Of a DNA stretch of 64,000 nt, positions 11,616 through 25,111 are shown piece after piece. The stretch is taken from positions 43,172,959 through 43,236,958 of the forward strand of contig CM048840.1 in assembly GCA_026545765.1 (NCBI GenBank). The letters are read 5' to 3'. The notes under the pieces are model-generated. The model searched no databases. It was not told where the DNA came from and worked only from the letters and a program-made list of their open reading frames with translations. The translations under genes and the position numbers were made by a program. Position 1 is the first letter of the stretch. Each line of letters starts with the position of its first letter. This DNA comes from Plantago major. Taxonomy: Eukaryota; Streptophyta; Magnoliopsida; Lamiales; Plantaginaceae.

Positions 11616-12600
11616 TTGACAATGAGTCAAAGCAGTACCTTGGTTGCTCGGCGGAAAGGCAGTCTTTATGTTGCCGATTGGTCATCTGCCACAACTGAAG
11701 AATGTCTCATGGTGAGTCAATCTAGTCACACGGAAGAGCACTGGTTATGGCACAAAAGAATGAGTCACTTGAACTTCAAAACTCTGAACAAACTTGCCAA
11801 GAAAGAGTTAGTGGTTGGCCTTCCCAAAACATCTTTCGTAAAGGATGGTATCATTACGCATGTCGATGGGAAACAATCCAAAATCTCTTTCAAGTCCAAA
11901 ACTAGACACTCTAGTGTTAGACCACTGCAACTACTACATATGGATCTTTTTGAATCATCTGTAACTAGTTATGCAGGAAAGAAATATGGTCTGGTTGTTG
12001 TAGATGACTTCTCAAGATTCACTTGGGTTGTCTTTCTGAAACACAAATCGATGCCGGTGGAGATACCAAACTTCTTTGAAAAAGCTTGAAGTCATGAAAA
12101 ATGACAAGGTATCTGCAATCGAGCGGACCGTAATCTTGAGTTTGTCAACCAGTACATAAAGGAGTTTTGTACCTGGAAAGGTATAAAACAACAACTTTCC
12201 TCTGTAAGAACACCTCAACAAAATGGTGTTGCAGAAAGGAAAAACAGAACCCTTAAAGAAGCTGCAAGGACGATGCTAGCTGACACTGAAATAAGTGAAG
12301 TTTATTGGGTTGAAGCTGTAAACACAGCCTGCTACACTCAGAACAGATGTTTGATAAACAAACACCATGACAAGACACCCTAATATCAAACATCTGAGAG
12401 TATTTGGTTGTAGATGTTTTGTTCTAAACAATGGAAAAGATTATCTGAGAACATTTCAACCAAAGGCAGATGAAGGTGTATTTCTTGGTTATTCCACGAA
12501 TAGCAAAGCCTAAGGAATTTACAATAAAAGAACAAAGAAAATTGAAGAATCAGTTCATGTTGTATTCTATGAAGGAAGTAAGAAAACACCTCCTAATGAT
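11616..12600 (+). pseudogene. pol: Copia A integrase
   Basis: The open segment 11616-12089 holds the zinc-binding region (LWHKRMSHLNF). Its second cysteine pair is absent, because the CSACQMGKQ block of copy B is replaced. The core start VVVDDFSRFTWVVFLKH follows. After a frame break near 12060, [11 protein letters not shown] at about 12220 marks the catalytic glutamate. About 30 bases are missing near 12380 relative to copy B. Integrase would insert the cDNA into the nuclear genome. Confidence 0.75.
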
Positions 12601-12860
12601 GAACTCTCAGAAAGGTTCAAAGAACTAATGTTGAGGGATTCTGAAGAAGAATCCTCAGAAAGGAGAAACATCATTATGGAAAGTGAGGATGACTCTGACG
12701 TAGAAAAGCTTGATATGCCTAGTAACAACAAGATGACTCACAAACATGATGAATAATTTCCTATGAAACTTCCAGAAATGGAAACTGAAGATATTCATCA
12801 TGAAGCTATCTCTGGAAATAATCTCTCTGAAAGACATGTTCGATACCAAACATCGAACAA

Positions 12861-14640
12861 GTGTCAGACATTAATTGCCCTTCTGAGGAGCAAAATGTCT
12901 TAGATACTGAAAAAGTATCAAATCAAAATCCCAGTGATTCACATTCAAATCATTTGGATATTGATCCTACTAGCACTAAACCTATGATGAGATGGATCAA
13001 GGATTATCCTGCAAAAGATGTGATTGGACCAATTAATCAAGGTGTTAGGACTAGGAGAGCAATAGCTGAAAATGCTAATTCTCTCTTTGGATGTTTCATC
13101 TCAAATATTGAACCTAAAAATATAGAAGAAGCATTAGGAAACCAAGACTGGATCTCTGCAATGCAAGAAGAGTTGGATCAATTTGAGAGAAACAAAGTCT
13201 GGAAACTAGTTCCATTTGTGGAAGGAATATCTGTGATTGGAACTAAATGGGTTTTCAGAAACAAAATGAATGAATCTGGTGAAATAACCAGAAACAAAGC
13301 AAGATTGGTTGCCAAGGGATTTACCCAGACTGAAGGCTTAGATTTTGATGAGTCATATGCACCAGTTGCCAGATTGGATGCAATAAGACTCTTTCTAGCC
13401 TTTGCAGCTCATAAAGATTTTAAAGTTTATCAGATGGATGTCAAAAGTGCATTCTTGAACGGTGAACTTGCAGAAGAAGTTTATGTTGAGCAACCACCTG
13501 GCTTTGAAGTTTCCTCAGAAAGTAGAATGGTCTATAAACTACAGAAAGCTCTGTATGGACTGAAACAGGCTCCAAGAGCATGGTATGACACTTTGGCCAA
13601 ATACCTTCTGGAAAGTGGTTTCAAGAAAGGTGAAGTTGATAAAACTTTATTTACCTTAAATCATGATGGGAAACTACTCTTAGTTCAAGTATATGTTGAT
13701 GACATCATATTTGGATCTAAGGACAAGCAACTTTGTAATGACTTTGCAAATCTCATGAAAAGTAAGTTTGAGATGAGCATGATGGGAGAAATGAATTATT
13801 TTCTAGGATTGCAAGTCAAGCAACTCAATGATGGAATATTCATTAGTCAAACAAAGTATGCAAAAGATATGCTCACAAAATTCAATCTTAAGCCTTCTGA
13901 AAAGAATGCTAAGATACATATGAGCATTGGAACCAAAATGACCTATACTGAATCAGATAAGAGTGTTGAAGAACATAAGTATAGGAAATTGATAGGTTCA
14001 CTACTTTACCTCACTGCAAGTAGACCTGATATTCAATACGCCGTTGGAGTGTGTGCTAGATTTCAGACAAATCCGATGCAAACACACTACAACATTGCTA
14101 TGAAAATATTAAGGTATGTAAAAGGTACGATGATGTAGGATTGTGGTATCCTAAAGAAAGCGGATTGAGTTTAGTTTGGTACTCGGACCGATTATCTTTG
14201 ATCAACGCTTGATAGGAAAAGCACCTCGAGAACTTCGGTTTACGGGTACTAGACTTATCTCGTGGTTTAGCAAGAAGCAAAACTCAATTGCAACTTCTAC
14301 CACAGAGGTGAATATATTCTTTGGTTGTTGTGCAACACAAATTCGTGGATACAACAACAACTTAAAGACTATGGACTCGATGAAAGAAAACTCCCATTTT
14401 TACGTGACAACACAAGTGCTATTGCGATTACACGTAATCCTAAATTTCATGCGAACAAAGCATATTGATGTTAGACATCACTTCATCGGAGACCATGTTG
14501 AAAAGGCAATATAGAGATACTCAAGATTGTACTCAAGACCAACTTGCGGATATCTTCACTAAGCCACTACAAGAAAGTAGATTCTTAGCCTTAAGACATA
14601 GTCTTGGACTAATGGAACTACCAATGAACGAAAAAGTTCG
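12861..14640 (+). pseudogene. pol: Copia A reverse transcriptase and RNase H
   Basis: The open 425-residue segment 12861-14138 contains the full copia RT core: [20 protein letters not shown], the catalytic [12 protein letters not shown] and the [10 protein letters not shown] box at about 13693. RNase H follows in broken frames: 14176-14514, then 14465-14640 with LADIFTKPLQESRF. The RT is intact as read. RNase H is damaged in a patch at 14135-14330 where copy B has CTG or CAG and copy A has CG. No function is expected overall. Confidence 0.88.
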
Positions 14641-15426
14641 TGAATGCAGAACGGGCATCCAGAGAAGAGGTATCCGAACGGGCATCCGTAAAAGAGAAAG
14701 AGAAATGGAACGGGTATCCGTAAGTCAAAAGGCTAAAGAGCAAAAGCGACTTAAGATCTCTGAGACGGGAACTCAGATATCTGAATCACTCTATAAACGG
14801 GGAACACAAAGGAGAATAGTACAACTATCTGCAGTCAATTACTCTCTTGAAATTCGCATTATTTCTATCTTGATGAAAAAATTTTAAAAAAAAATCCTAA
14901 GTATAAGATAGATTCAGATGCAAACAGTGTTCTTGGTCATACAAAAACGTGATTCAGATAGCTAATAGCCAAAATTCATTGAATGGGCACAATTACACTT
15001 GTTGATTGTGATCATTGCTGAAGAAGCAATGGTGACCCTTGATGAAATTAAGCATTTGATCTATACGGTGGAAATTAATTCACAGTAAATAGTGGACTGT
15101 AAAAATTCTGACAAAGCCCACTTTGCATTTAATGCCGAACTAGCTTTTGCTCACGCCTGCTTGCAAATCACAGATACGTACACACAAAATCAATTTGTAT
15201 GTATTTGTCTGTTGAGATTCTATTGCTACATATATAGGATTTTGGCAAAAGAAATCACTTTCGCCTAATCCAAAAATCCGACTTACACAAAAATAGCAAA
15301 ACCTTCTCTTGATTCTCTGCAAACCTTCTACAATCTCTGAAAATCAAGATTAAGTTTTTCTGCAAAGAATTACTGAATCAAATCTCTTTCAAACACCAAT
15401 CCAAATTGTGAACACTATTTAAAGAG
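14641..15426 (+). other. Spacer between pol and ORF3, copia A
   Basis: No conserved coding region. It contains AGAAGAGG/ATCCAG-like direct repeats just after RNase H. The later part (about 14900-15420) aligns with 45750-46360 of copy B, so it is conserved between copies and may hold a promoter or splice acceptor for ORF3. Confidence 0.5.
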
Positions 15427-18400
15427 ATGGCCCCAAAGAATTCTTCCACACAGAAATCTCAATCCTCCACTGGTACTGCTGAAAAGCAAGCACCAGAGTT
15501 GGTTATTGTGAACAACCGACTGGTAGGAGATTTTAATCCTGACCATTGGACTTCAAATCATAGAATGATTTGGGGTGGTGCCATGGTTGAGGAATACCTC
15601 ACGGCTGCAATAGAGAACCAAGCCGACAAAAAACTGATTCTTGACATGCTTGAAAAGGCACAATTCAAAGGTTTTCTATCTGCTCGCCCAAGTGGAATTT
15701 CATCACTCGATGTGTTGGAATTCTACAACAACTCCAGGATAATTTCCTGTGTTTCTGAAGGCACTGCAATAGGTCATCAAAACCTCGATCAAGGAAAGGA
15801 AATCATACGGACTTAACAACTTTCAGTAAGTTGTTTGAGTTTCAAAATCTTGGAAAGGATTTTAAATAAACACCAAGGATGATGATCTCCTTGAAGGTGT
15901 TAAACAATTATGCGATGGCGTGTGTGATCTTGAAAATCGGATACACCCACCGAGTTCAAGCTTCGACATCCGAACGGACATCGATGGTTCACTGGGATGT
16001 ATTGGCTTGCATTCTTCACAGATGCTTTGATGGTCTACAAGGAGGTCTTGACGGATAAGCCAAGAACGATGGGTCATGATGTTCTTCTTTGAATCAACAA
16101 GACAAAAGGCTGGAAAATCCTTTTAAGCGGGAAAATACGCCTTCATGAAGTTTGTGAAGAAGATTCAAGGATTCGAGCCTAAGATCGCCAAAGGACTAGG
16201 CGAGCCAAAGGCCACGATGAGCTATGGTCGAAGATATGCTACTTCGGAGAAGCTTGGCATTGAGCTCGGAGAGGCAATTTGAAATAGCCAACAAGAACCT
16301 ACTCTACAAATATGAGTATACAAACTTGATGAAAAAGGTTACTGGGTCTCAGAAAGGTTCTAAGAAGCGAAAGTCTGAAAAGATATCTGAAGAAAAGGTT
16401 GCGACCAAGAAGCCCAGAACTTCAAGAAAGAAGTCTGCTGGCAAATCAGAAGACACACCCATAGAGGTTGTCGATTCCCAGATATCTGCAGGCCTTGCTG
16501 ATGAACAAATTAATACAGATGAACTCATCAATGCTGCAAAAGAGTTATCAACTACTGAACAAGTAGACTCAGCAAGAGAAAGTGCTTTCAGAAATGTGAA
16601 GACTATTACAGAAAGCCTTGCTGATGAACTCATAAATGCTGCCAAAAGTGGTGAAAAACACCAAGCCCTATCTGCAAAAACCGCAGGAATTATGGACCAA
16701 TCAGTTCCTAATGCTGATGAGAGCTCTGACGATGAAGATGATGAACTAGTCATCTCTCAAGTCCTAGAAAGATCAAAACGGGCTAAGGTTCTTCAAACGA
16801 TGGCGGTGATAAGGTTTCTGAAGAAGAACCTACACCTCAGGTTGCTGAACAAGCACCTATAGCAAAGGTTGTTGGTGCAAACACATCATCAGGGAACATT
16901 TCTTACGCACAACTTCAAGAAGCCCTGATGAGTGGTAATTTAGTGCTGGCAGATGCTGATGAAAATGCCACATCTAAAAGTCTGGAAGAACCTACTAATG
17001 ATAATTCTTCTGCTTCCAGACAACCACAACAACCACAACCACAACAACCACAAGTGGTTGATGAAATGGTAAATGAACTCCATTTCGACATACCAGCAAT
17101 GCAGTATGCTGAAGAAAATCCTGCAAAAGAGCAGGTTCCCCAACTCAATGAGAGGGATCAAACTGAGACTTCTACTCACAATGATCAACCAGGGGAGGCA
17201 ACTGAGTTGCACACTCAGGAAAGGTGTGAAGTACCTAAAACTTCAAACAAAGAAGCTGTACTGGAACAAGAAGACCAAAGTATAAAAGGGTCACAAGTTC
17301 CAGAGACCAATCAACCTAACAATGCTCAGGTAGCTGAATGGTTTAACTCCTACCTTGTGAAAAATTTTATGCTTGTATATCTTGTTACTTATATAAAAGT
17401 TCTTTGTTACAGGCTGAGTTAGAAACACAGAAACAAGAGGAAGCTGGAAAGCTTGCCTCAGAAACTGAGAAGGAGGTTACCCCAACCTCGCCTCTTAAGA
17501 AATCTGAGCCTGTACCACAGGTGATAATTGATTCTTAAGATAACACTTTTCAGTCATTTGTCTATGTGCTTAATCATTTAAAGTAAATGTTTCTAACAGC
17601 TCAACCGAGAAAGAGGAAGATAAGGCGTAAATGCCAGAGATGAACTCAGAGACCGACAAGGTTTCTGAAGAACACATCATTGAGCCTTCTAGCATGAAGG
17701 TACATGAAAAATCAGTGATAAGTATTCTTCATCATGGGTTATCTTAAACTTCTTCTAAAATATTCAATACTTTCTACTTACAGGCTCATTCAGAAGTAGA
17801 AATGCAAAGGGAAAAAGTTGCGACATCCCCTGCATCAATGGAAATTGATGAAGCTCCCAAGGCAACATCACATGAAAGAATACGAACCGAGAAAGTTTCT
17901 GAGAAAAATGACTCTGAGCTTCCTATTGAGGAAGTAAGTCCAAAACTCAGAACTCATTAAAGCATTTTTGCACAAATTCTTTCAAATAATTTCCTAAGTA
18001 TTGTATTAATCTTAATTCTCAGGTTCAAGAAAGAAAGGTTGATGAGGACCAGACTTCCAAGTCTCCACCTCACAACAAGATATCTGAGACACCAATTGTC
18101 TCAAGAGCACAAGTCTCTCGAGCACAAGTACTTACTCGGTAACTTCAAACTAAACTACACTTCTACTCAGATATCTACTAAAGTTTTGAAGCTCACTCAA
18201 AACTCTTTCTATCAGGCTCAAACGAGTGCAAAGCAGGCTCCCAATGATGAGAAAAGGGACCTACTTCCCTACTTCAAAGCTCAAACCCTGCCAAAGCATA
18301 TTCAATGCTTCAAGAAATGGCAAAGGTTAAGGTGCTCTGATCTCTCTGAAATATTGAGAATCACATATCAACCAACCAGACGAGCACGAGCTCTTGACTT

Positions 18401-21030
18401 GGAGACGTATATCCATGCAATGTTCCCTGAGCGTACACGATACGACTCTATTGCATAAGGATTTCTCCAGAGAAGTGGCGCACAGTTTGATACAAGCCTT
18501 TGAACAGGCAGATGGTCAGACAAGATTATAGATGGCATTCAAGCCAGTTCTGCCCCAGACTCTGCAATTTATACCTTCTGAACAAGAAGAGGTTAATGGG
18601 CAGAAGATCACTATTCCTGAAGTGATCAATCTTGTATCTGAAGATGATGAGGAGGAAGAGATAAACGAAAACGACTTCGATGAACCTCCCACTGATCATC
18701 ACTAAAAGGATGACACAGACAAAAAGGATGATGATGATGCCCCTGCACCAGGGACCGGAGGAATTTCACAAAGAAATCATGCCTCAACTGCTGAAAAGCA
18801 AACTGAGAGTAAAACACAGAAATCTCCGTCTCCATCTCCTCAAAAGTCAACTCATCCATCTTCCCAACAAAAGGTTATTACTGAACAAGTAGTTGAGGAT
18901 TCTGAGGAAATCGCTCAGAAATTGTTGAATACTCAATCCAGAACTGCTCAACTCAGACAACTGTTGGAAGAAGAACAACATCTCCATCTTCAACTGGAAG
19001 ACCAGATAGCTAAATCCAGAGACAAGCTTGACCAACTACAAGATCAATATCCGCAAGAGATGATTGCTTACACTGAGGTTAAAGAGCTACAGGATGCTGT
19101 AAATGCCATCACCAAAGAACTCGATACTGAAGAAGTATCTGAAATTAAGCATGATGCTAAGGTCGCATCATCTTCAAAAGAAGTACCATCCTCCTCCCAA
19201 AAGGGAAGAAACCAATCTACGAGATGGTTCTTTGGACTCGACACAATCGATGAGAATGTCCAAGAGGATGAAGATCACTGGGCTGATTACTCAGATGATG
19301 AAGAAGACAAGACTTTGGCAGAGCACCGCAATGAACATCTAGCGGTTTCACACTTGAAAAGGAAACTGATCGCTCCTGAAACTTTCAGCAAACTGCCAAA
19401 TGTCCACTCCCATGAATACATGAACAGATACCAAGTACTGGCTCATCTGAAAAAGGAGATGTCTTCAAAGAACAAGGAAGTAATTGCCTCCGTCCCCTCT
19501 GAAATGAAAAAGTTCAAAGTGCTCATCACTCAGAGAACAACTAGCATAGTCATTGCTCAGAAAGATCTGGGAATGATAAGGGACGATGATGCGTCTTTAG
19601 CTGAAAAAGTTTTCCAAGTGGCAAGTTACACTGCTGGAAAAGTAGATGCCATCCTACGCCCATTGGCAGAGCTCACTGATAAGGACAATGGACTTATCAA
19701 GCAAAATCAGGAGCTCAAAGCCGAACTTCAGAAGTTGGTCACTGCCTATAATTATTTGCAAGGGCATTTTAACTCTCTCTCAGATTCTTTTATGAGACTG
19801 AGTCAGCCAACAATGACTAAGGGGGAAAGAGTGTGCAAATTTGGACCTCAAAGTCAGGGGGAATGGGAAGAAGGAGAAGAAAACAAGAAGAAATCTGGAG
19901 CTGGTGCGGCTCAGAAAGGAAGAAGAAACATGAAAACTTCCCAGCCACCACTCAGAATCAATGAACCCTCCTCAAGCCAAGCTGCTTTGCAAATAGTAGT
20001 CGCTCGTAAACCCATCAAGGAACTACAATGATAACAAGGGCCATGGCACAGAAACCTCCAAGGAGTACCAAGGCTCCAAGGAGAAGACAGATTAAAGGGA
20101 TTGATGAATCTTCTGAAGAAAAAGAAGAAGGCCAAATCAAGTCCCTGGGCAATGAAGAAGGCTGTAAAACTCTCACAAGATTTGATCTTGATGATGATGA
20201 AGAAACTGATGAAGATGAAGCTCTTCTTCACAGAAAAAGGAAAATTGAAAGCCTAACTGAGCCCATAGCTGCAAAGCCCCTAGCAGCTAAAACACCCTCT
20301 GGAAATACCAAGTCTATCCAGGGTGGTTCTTCAAGCAACAACCCCAAAGAGAATTCAAGACAGAGAAGGAACAGACTGAGAGCTGAGCAAAGACAAAGTC
20401 AACTTCCACTCAGGCCAGAAGAAGCCAAAATAGAGTATGTGAAGAATGATAATGATTCCTCTGTCTACAGGTGCATCAATCAGAAAAATGGCTATTGGAT
20501 TCTGGAACTTAAGCATCTACTGGTAAATTCAAAATTTCCAGAACCAATCCATAAACAACTTATGGCATGGAGAAAAGATAAGCCAATCTTGATCAACACC
20601 AATCACATTAAAGCCTGGTTGGATTTTGAAGTTGTCAAGAGAACTGAAGCCATGAGAAAGGACCTCTCTGATGAATGTCCATATGGAAAGCCAGATGATG
20701 TGCATGCAATCAATATCACAGGAACAGCACAAGAGCAAGACTCGATGTGGAACCCTATGAGTCGTTCTATCTAACTGAAGATCAATACAAGGGTGACATC
20801 AGATATCTGAGGATTATCTACGAATACTTCAAGCTTTCAGATATTAGAATAGAGCATGCCTGGAAGTGGGGAAAGTATCTGTGGGTCAAACATTTTGTCA
20901 AGAAAAATCCTACCAAAACCTACAAAGAGGTCTGTGGATTTGCCGGAGACACTGAGATGCTCGTCAGAACACTTCTCTATGATTATTCTGATGACATCAA
21001 AAGGTTTGGAGATAGGAAATTTGCAGACTG
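15427..21030 (+). pseudogene. ORF3 of copia A, six-exon third coding region
   Basis: The start MAPKNSSTQK is followed by ~300 residues shared with copy B (VNNRLVGDFNPDHW, LDVLEFYNNSRI), which recall the plant transposon-protein domain found beside other plant retroelements. Next come a Lys-rich stretch (GSKKRK, TKKPRTSRKK) and acidic DESSDDEDD. Introns lie at 17330-17412, 17521-17599, 17700-17783, 17934-18022 and 18139-18215. The last exon carries a coiled coil (18922-19150), TRAMAQKPPR at about 20037, and a conserved C-terminus (DQYKGDIRYLRIIY) to 21030. Frameshifts are frequent at 15780-16270. No signal peptide or membrane segment is visible, so it is not a clear envelope protein. Function unknown. 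Confidence 0.7.
17330..18215 (+). other. Five short introns of ORF3 (copia A)
   Basis: All five begin GT and end AG with a pyrimidine-rich stretch before the AG. They are at 17330-17412, 17521-17599, 17700-17783, 17934-18022 and 18139-18215. Every position has a counterpart in copy B. Reading through the first intron gives a stop at 17420, whereas splicing keeps the frame open. Confidence 0.65.
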
Positions 21031-21395
21031 ATCCATAGAACTACTGTTGAAGACTTGAAGAGTTGAAGACTAGTCTATTAGGATGTTTACTTGGAGCTTG
21101 GCTACTCCTGTTGTCCTAATTTACTATTTTTTTGTTGTATTTTTGCTGACTGAGCTAAACTTGTTTTATGTATTGAAGTTATCTGTAATCTTTCTTTGTA
21201 ACTTATCTGAAGAACTTACTCTCAGATAGTATTCTATAAAAGATAACTTGTCAGCAAAGATCACACCTTGTGATTTGGTTGATGTTTACTTTCTGCACTT
21301 AATTGAATGAATTGAAAAATCTTAAGAAATGATTAAGTGTTGGATTGTTCACTCATCCAGATTTGTAATAGGTCAGATAGTCATCGTTGACTGAT

Positions 21396-21411
21396 CAAAA
21401 AGGGAGAAATT
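21396..21411 (+). promoter_or_regulatory. Polypurine tract, copia A
   Basis: AAAAAGGGAGAAAT lies just before the 3' LTR and is the expected primer for plus-strand synthesis. Confidence 0.8.
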
Positions 21412-23061
21412 TGTTAGGAAATTTGTTAGATATTTTGATAGAAATATCTGTTTAGATTTTGATCAGCAACATGATGACTTATCTTAGTCTCAGAAAGGTG
21501 ATTAGTACTCTTGGTTCACTTGAACATTGTAAAAGAGGAAACCCACTAAGTATGATAGTCTAGCTAATCTTGTATAGGATGGTAGGTCTCAAAATGTAAT
21601 TTTTATTTTATGAAGAGAAGACCAAGAAGAAGACATCCAAGTAACAAGTTCAACATTGAAGATTTGAAGACTGCAAGATTATCAAAAGCTTTCTGAGATA
21701 CCTTGGCGAGATATCTTGAAGACACGAATAGTTTTAAACAAGCGTGTCACAAGAGATATCGAGAAATAAAAGTTCTATCTGAAAACAAGGAAAGTGTCCA
21801 TGACATATCTATTCTCGATACCTTGAGCTTTAACCACATTTCGAAAAGAAATATATATATTATTGCAAACAAAGTTGTTTCAATAAATGTGGTATCCGAA
21901 GTTAAAGATAAGAACGCAAAGAATCGAGAAATCGATCAAGGTTGTCTCGATAAAAGCATAGTTCGTTGGCACTCTGAGACAAAAGTATAGTACAATGCAT
22001 TAAATGCACGGACAGAGATGTCTGAACAAAAGCAACGGTAGCTTCTGAAGAAGAAGACAAACCTGCTACAGTACTATACATAGATATCAATAGTTTGAAT
22101 TTGATTTAAGCCTAAAGGATACTATTCAAACGGCACTCAAATTCATCTATAAATATCAACACTTAAACTACTTGAGAAGACACACTGAACACCTTAGACA
22201 AACTGAACACATATCTTAATCTCTCAAGCAAACTACTTACTCTCAAGCTTTCTGTTGCTACCAAAGCTCTTGATCTTAAGTAGCACTGAAGTTCTAAGTG
22301 TCCTGATCCTAAACAAGCACAGCTATCTGTGAAAGAGTTGAATTGAAAGATCAAGTATCTGAGATTCATTCTCTAGAACATTTATCTAAGACTTGGGTCA
22401 GTAAAAAGAACAAGATACCATACATTGAAAAGTGTATTAAGTATACTTGATTCACAGAGCTATCTGATTAACTGAAAAGTTATTAAAGAAGCTCATCTGA
22501 CAACTCAAACCAAAACCAACACCATCACTGGCGTGGAGTACAGGAAGTACTTAGTTTGAGAAACTAAGGAATAACTCCAAGGTTATTGAGCACAGGAAGT
22601 ACTTAGCTTGGGAAGCTAGGGAATAGCTCAAAAAGGTTTCTGAGTACAGGAAGTACTTGGCTGTGAAAGCCGGGGAACAACTCAGGGGGAACATTTGGTT
22701 GGGAACCATTTGTTTAAGGAATCTTAGAATAGGATTTTTGTAAGGTGACCTCAATTATCTATTCTAGTGAATTCTAGGTCTTTGGAAGACCGAAGTGGAT
22801 TAGTTGGAGGATTACGCCACCTCCAGATACCACTATACTTGCTGTGTTATTTACTTTTCTGTACTTACATTTCAAGCAACACACACACACTTTAACTGCT
22901 TCTCACACTTATCTATCTTAAGTCTTCCGCGCTCTGAATCTAAGTATCAGATATCTACACAGATATCTGAGAAATAGTTTTTATCGACAAAAGTTTTAAA
23001 AGACTATTCATCCCCCCTCCCCCCCCTCTAGTCTTTTACTTTGCCGTTATCTGGACCAACA
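21412..23061 (+). repeat. 3' LTR of copia A
   Basis: Matches 7093-8742 along its length, with TGTTAGG...CCAACA ends. Differences are clustered at 21600-22050, where CTG/CAG in the 5' copy often reads CG here. Outside that stretch the two LTRs are very similar by eye. Confidence 0.92.
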
Positions 23062-23066
23062 GTCTT
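23062..23066. repeat. TSD of copia A, right
   Basis: gtctt, matching 7088-7092. Confidence 0.85.
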
Positions 23067-24195
23067 CAATCGTTGTCTAATCAATTTCACCTTCTCTAAC
23101 TTCTCATGCAGTATTTCAACCAAAGTTGATTTTCGCAGACCTGTCGAAGTAGACTTATCTTCCAAATCCCAGTGCAATGGTGATCAACCCTTACGTCCAT
23201 ACAATGCCTCAAACATAGCCAATTGAATAGAAGATTGATAATTGTTGTAGTCGAATTCCACCAAGGGGAGATATTTGGCCCAACTTCCGCCATAATACGA
23301 TACAAACATCCTTAGTAAGTCCTCAAGAGTCTGGATAGTCCTCTCAGATTGACCATTGGTTTGAGGAAGAGCTAAAGTACTTAATTTTAATCTAGTCCCC
23401 AAACCCTCGTGCACTTGTTTCCAAAGTCTTGAAACAAACTTTGGATCTCGATCTGAGACAATACTGATAGGAGTACCGTGAAGACGAATGATGTCATCTT
23501 GGTAAATCTGAGCCAAGGTTTCCGCAGTATAAGTCATTTTTACTCGGAGAAAATATATAGACTTAGTTAACTAATCCACGATGACCCAAAGACTATTGTA
23601 TCCTCCTCTCGTTGTAGGAAATCAAGTAACAAAATCCATAGAGATCATTTCCCATTTCCACATGGGTATCTCGAGCGGTTGTAGTACCCATGCAGGTCTC
23701 AAGTGTTCCGCTTTCACATGCTGACAAGTTAGGCATTTTCCACATAGTCGGTGATCTCCCTTTTCATGTCGTCCCACCAGTTATACTTCTTTAGATCTTG
23801 ATACATCATTGTACCTCGAGGATGAACTGTGTACTTTGACTTATGAGCTTCATCCGAAATTAAACGTTTCAGCTCATCATTGGCCGGTACACATATGCAC
23901 CCTTGGAACCTTAGAACCCCGTCTTCACCAAGGGAAATTTTCTCTCATGAGGGCTTTGACAAATTAGACCTAACCCTATCCAATTCTACATCTTTTGCTA
24001 GTGCTTCCACAATCAAGTGACCAATCTGAGGCCTCAAAGTAATGTTTGAAAATAAGACAGGTTGTGCCCGACAAGAAATATTAGACATGTGAATCATGCG
24101 GCTAAGTGCGTCGTCTACCACGTTAGCTTTACCGGGATGATACTGAATAGATCAATCACAGTCCTCTAGAATTTCCATCCAATGCCTTTGCCTCA
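23062..24195 (-). pseudogene. pol: Ty3/gypsy RNase H end and integrase (right half)
   Basis: Read on the minus strand from 24195 downward: the RNase H tail (YHPGKANVVDDALSRM), the zinc-binding motif [13 protein letters not shown], and the integrase core with ISIVSDRDPKF and ALPQTNGQSERTIQTLEDLL. The open frame is at 23184-23537. Several in-frame stops are present, for example before LTKSIYF. It ends at the copia A TSD and continues at 7092. The right limit near 24195 is a truncation, as no RT or 5' LTR is seen beyond. Confidence 0.85.
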
Positions 24196-25111
24196 TATTC
24201 ATGGTTTAAGAAGTAATTATAGTTCACTTGGATATAAATATATATATATATATATCATGATAATTTGAATTAGCTTTATATATCATGATAATTTGAATTA
24301 GCTTTTCATTAGAACTTAATTTTCAGAACAAAACATGATAATAGGACATGGAAACTATAATCTACCATCCTTACTATATGAGGGAAAAGATGGGGTAATT
24401 TATACTACAAATACTATTCTATATGTACTACATTAAGGTCCATAAAGAGATAAATCTGTCTTATTATTCACAGGTCACAAAATGTCAAGTAGCACTTGGG
24501 CGAATATATGACCACCAATTGTGAACATCGATTTTCGTGCTTCATGATACTGGAGGTTCACGAGATCAATAGTACTCATCAGCTACGTGGTACGTGAGGA
24601 TAATGTATTCCATATACTTTCCATTAATAAATTTATAACTACACTTTTTTAACTCCTATTAAAACTTCTCAGTTTTTATCCCACTAAGTCTATGTTATCT
24701 TTATTTAAAAAATTATTAATTTCAGTTCAATTCATATTTACTTAGTTGTTTTTAATATTATAAATAAATCCAGTTTAAATCAATTCAGTTCAATACAATA
24801 AATTTATAACTATACTTTTTTAACTCCTGTTAAAACTTCTTAGTCTATGAGTACACAGTTTTTATCCCACTAAGTTTATGTTATCTTTATCTAAAAAATT
24901 ATTATTTTAGTTCAATTCATATTTACTTAGTTGCTTTTAATATTATAAATAAGTTCAGTTCAGATCAGTTCAGATCAGTTCAGTTATGTTCAGACGAAGA
25001 GAACAGTGCATAAATAATTCTTTAATATTTCTATTTCCTACTTGATTATCATTTTATTCAATCTCTCTTTTACTTAATCACCCACTTATAACTTTACCAA
25101 TCTTAAAAATT
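24196..25111. other. Non-coding AT-rich stretch with a ~170-bp direct duplication
   Basis: No gene. Positions about 24626-24795 and 24797-24985 are a tandem duplication (AATAAATTTATAACTA... through AATATTATAAATAA), followed by CAGTTCAGAT repeats. A short TA run (24238-24256) and a duplicated TATCATGATAATTTG lie at the left. Confidence 0.6.

Larger units (their letters stand above)
7093..23061 (+). mobile_element. Sirevirus-like Ty1/copia retrotransposon, copy A
   Basis: A complete 15,969-bp insertion. It has LTRs of 1650 bp at both ends (TG...CA), a tRNA-Met-type primer site, gag with a coiled coil and a CCHC knuckle, protease, integrase, reverse transcriptase and RNase H. It then has a 5.6-kb third coding region (ORF3) before the polypurine tract. 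The copia domain order (integrase before RT), long LTRs and large coiled-coil gag point to the Sirevirus/Maximus lineage. Many frameshifts and stops make it non-functional as read. A 5-bp TSD (gtctt) lies in the minus-strand gypsy integrase. Confidence 0.92.
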
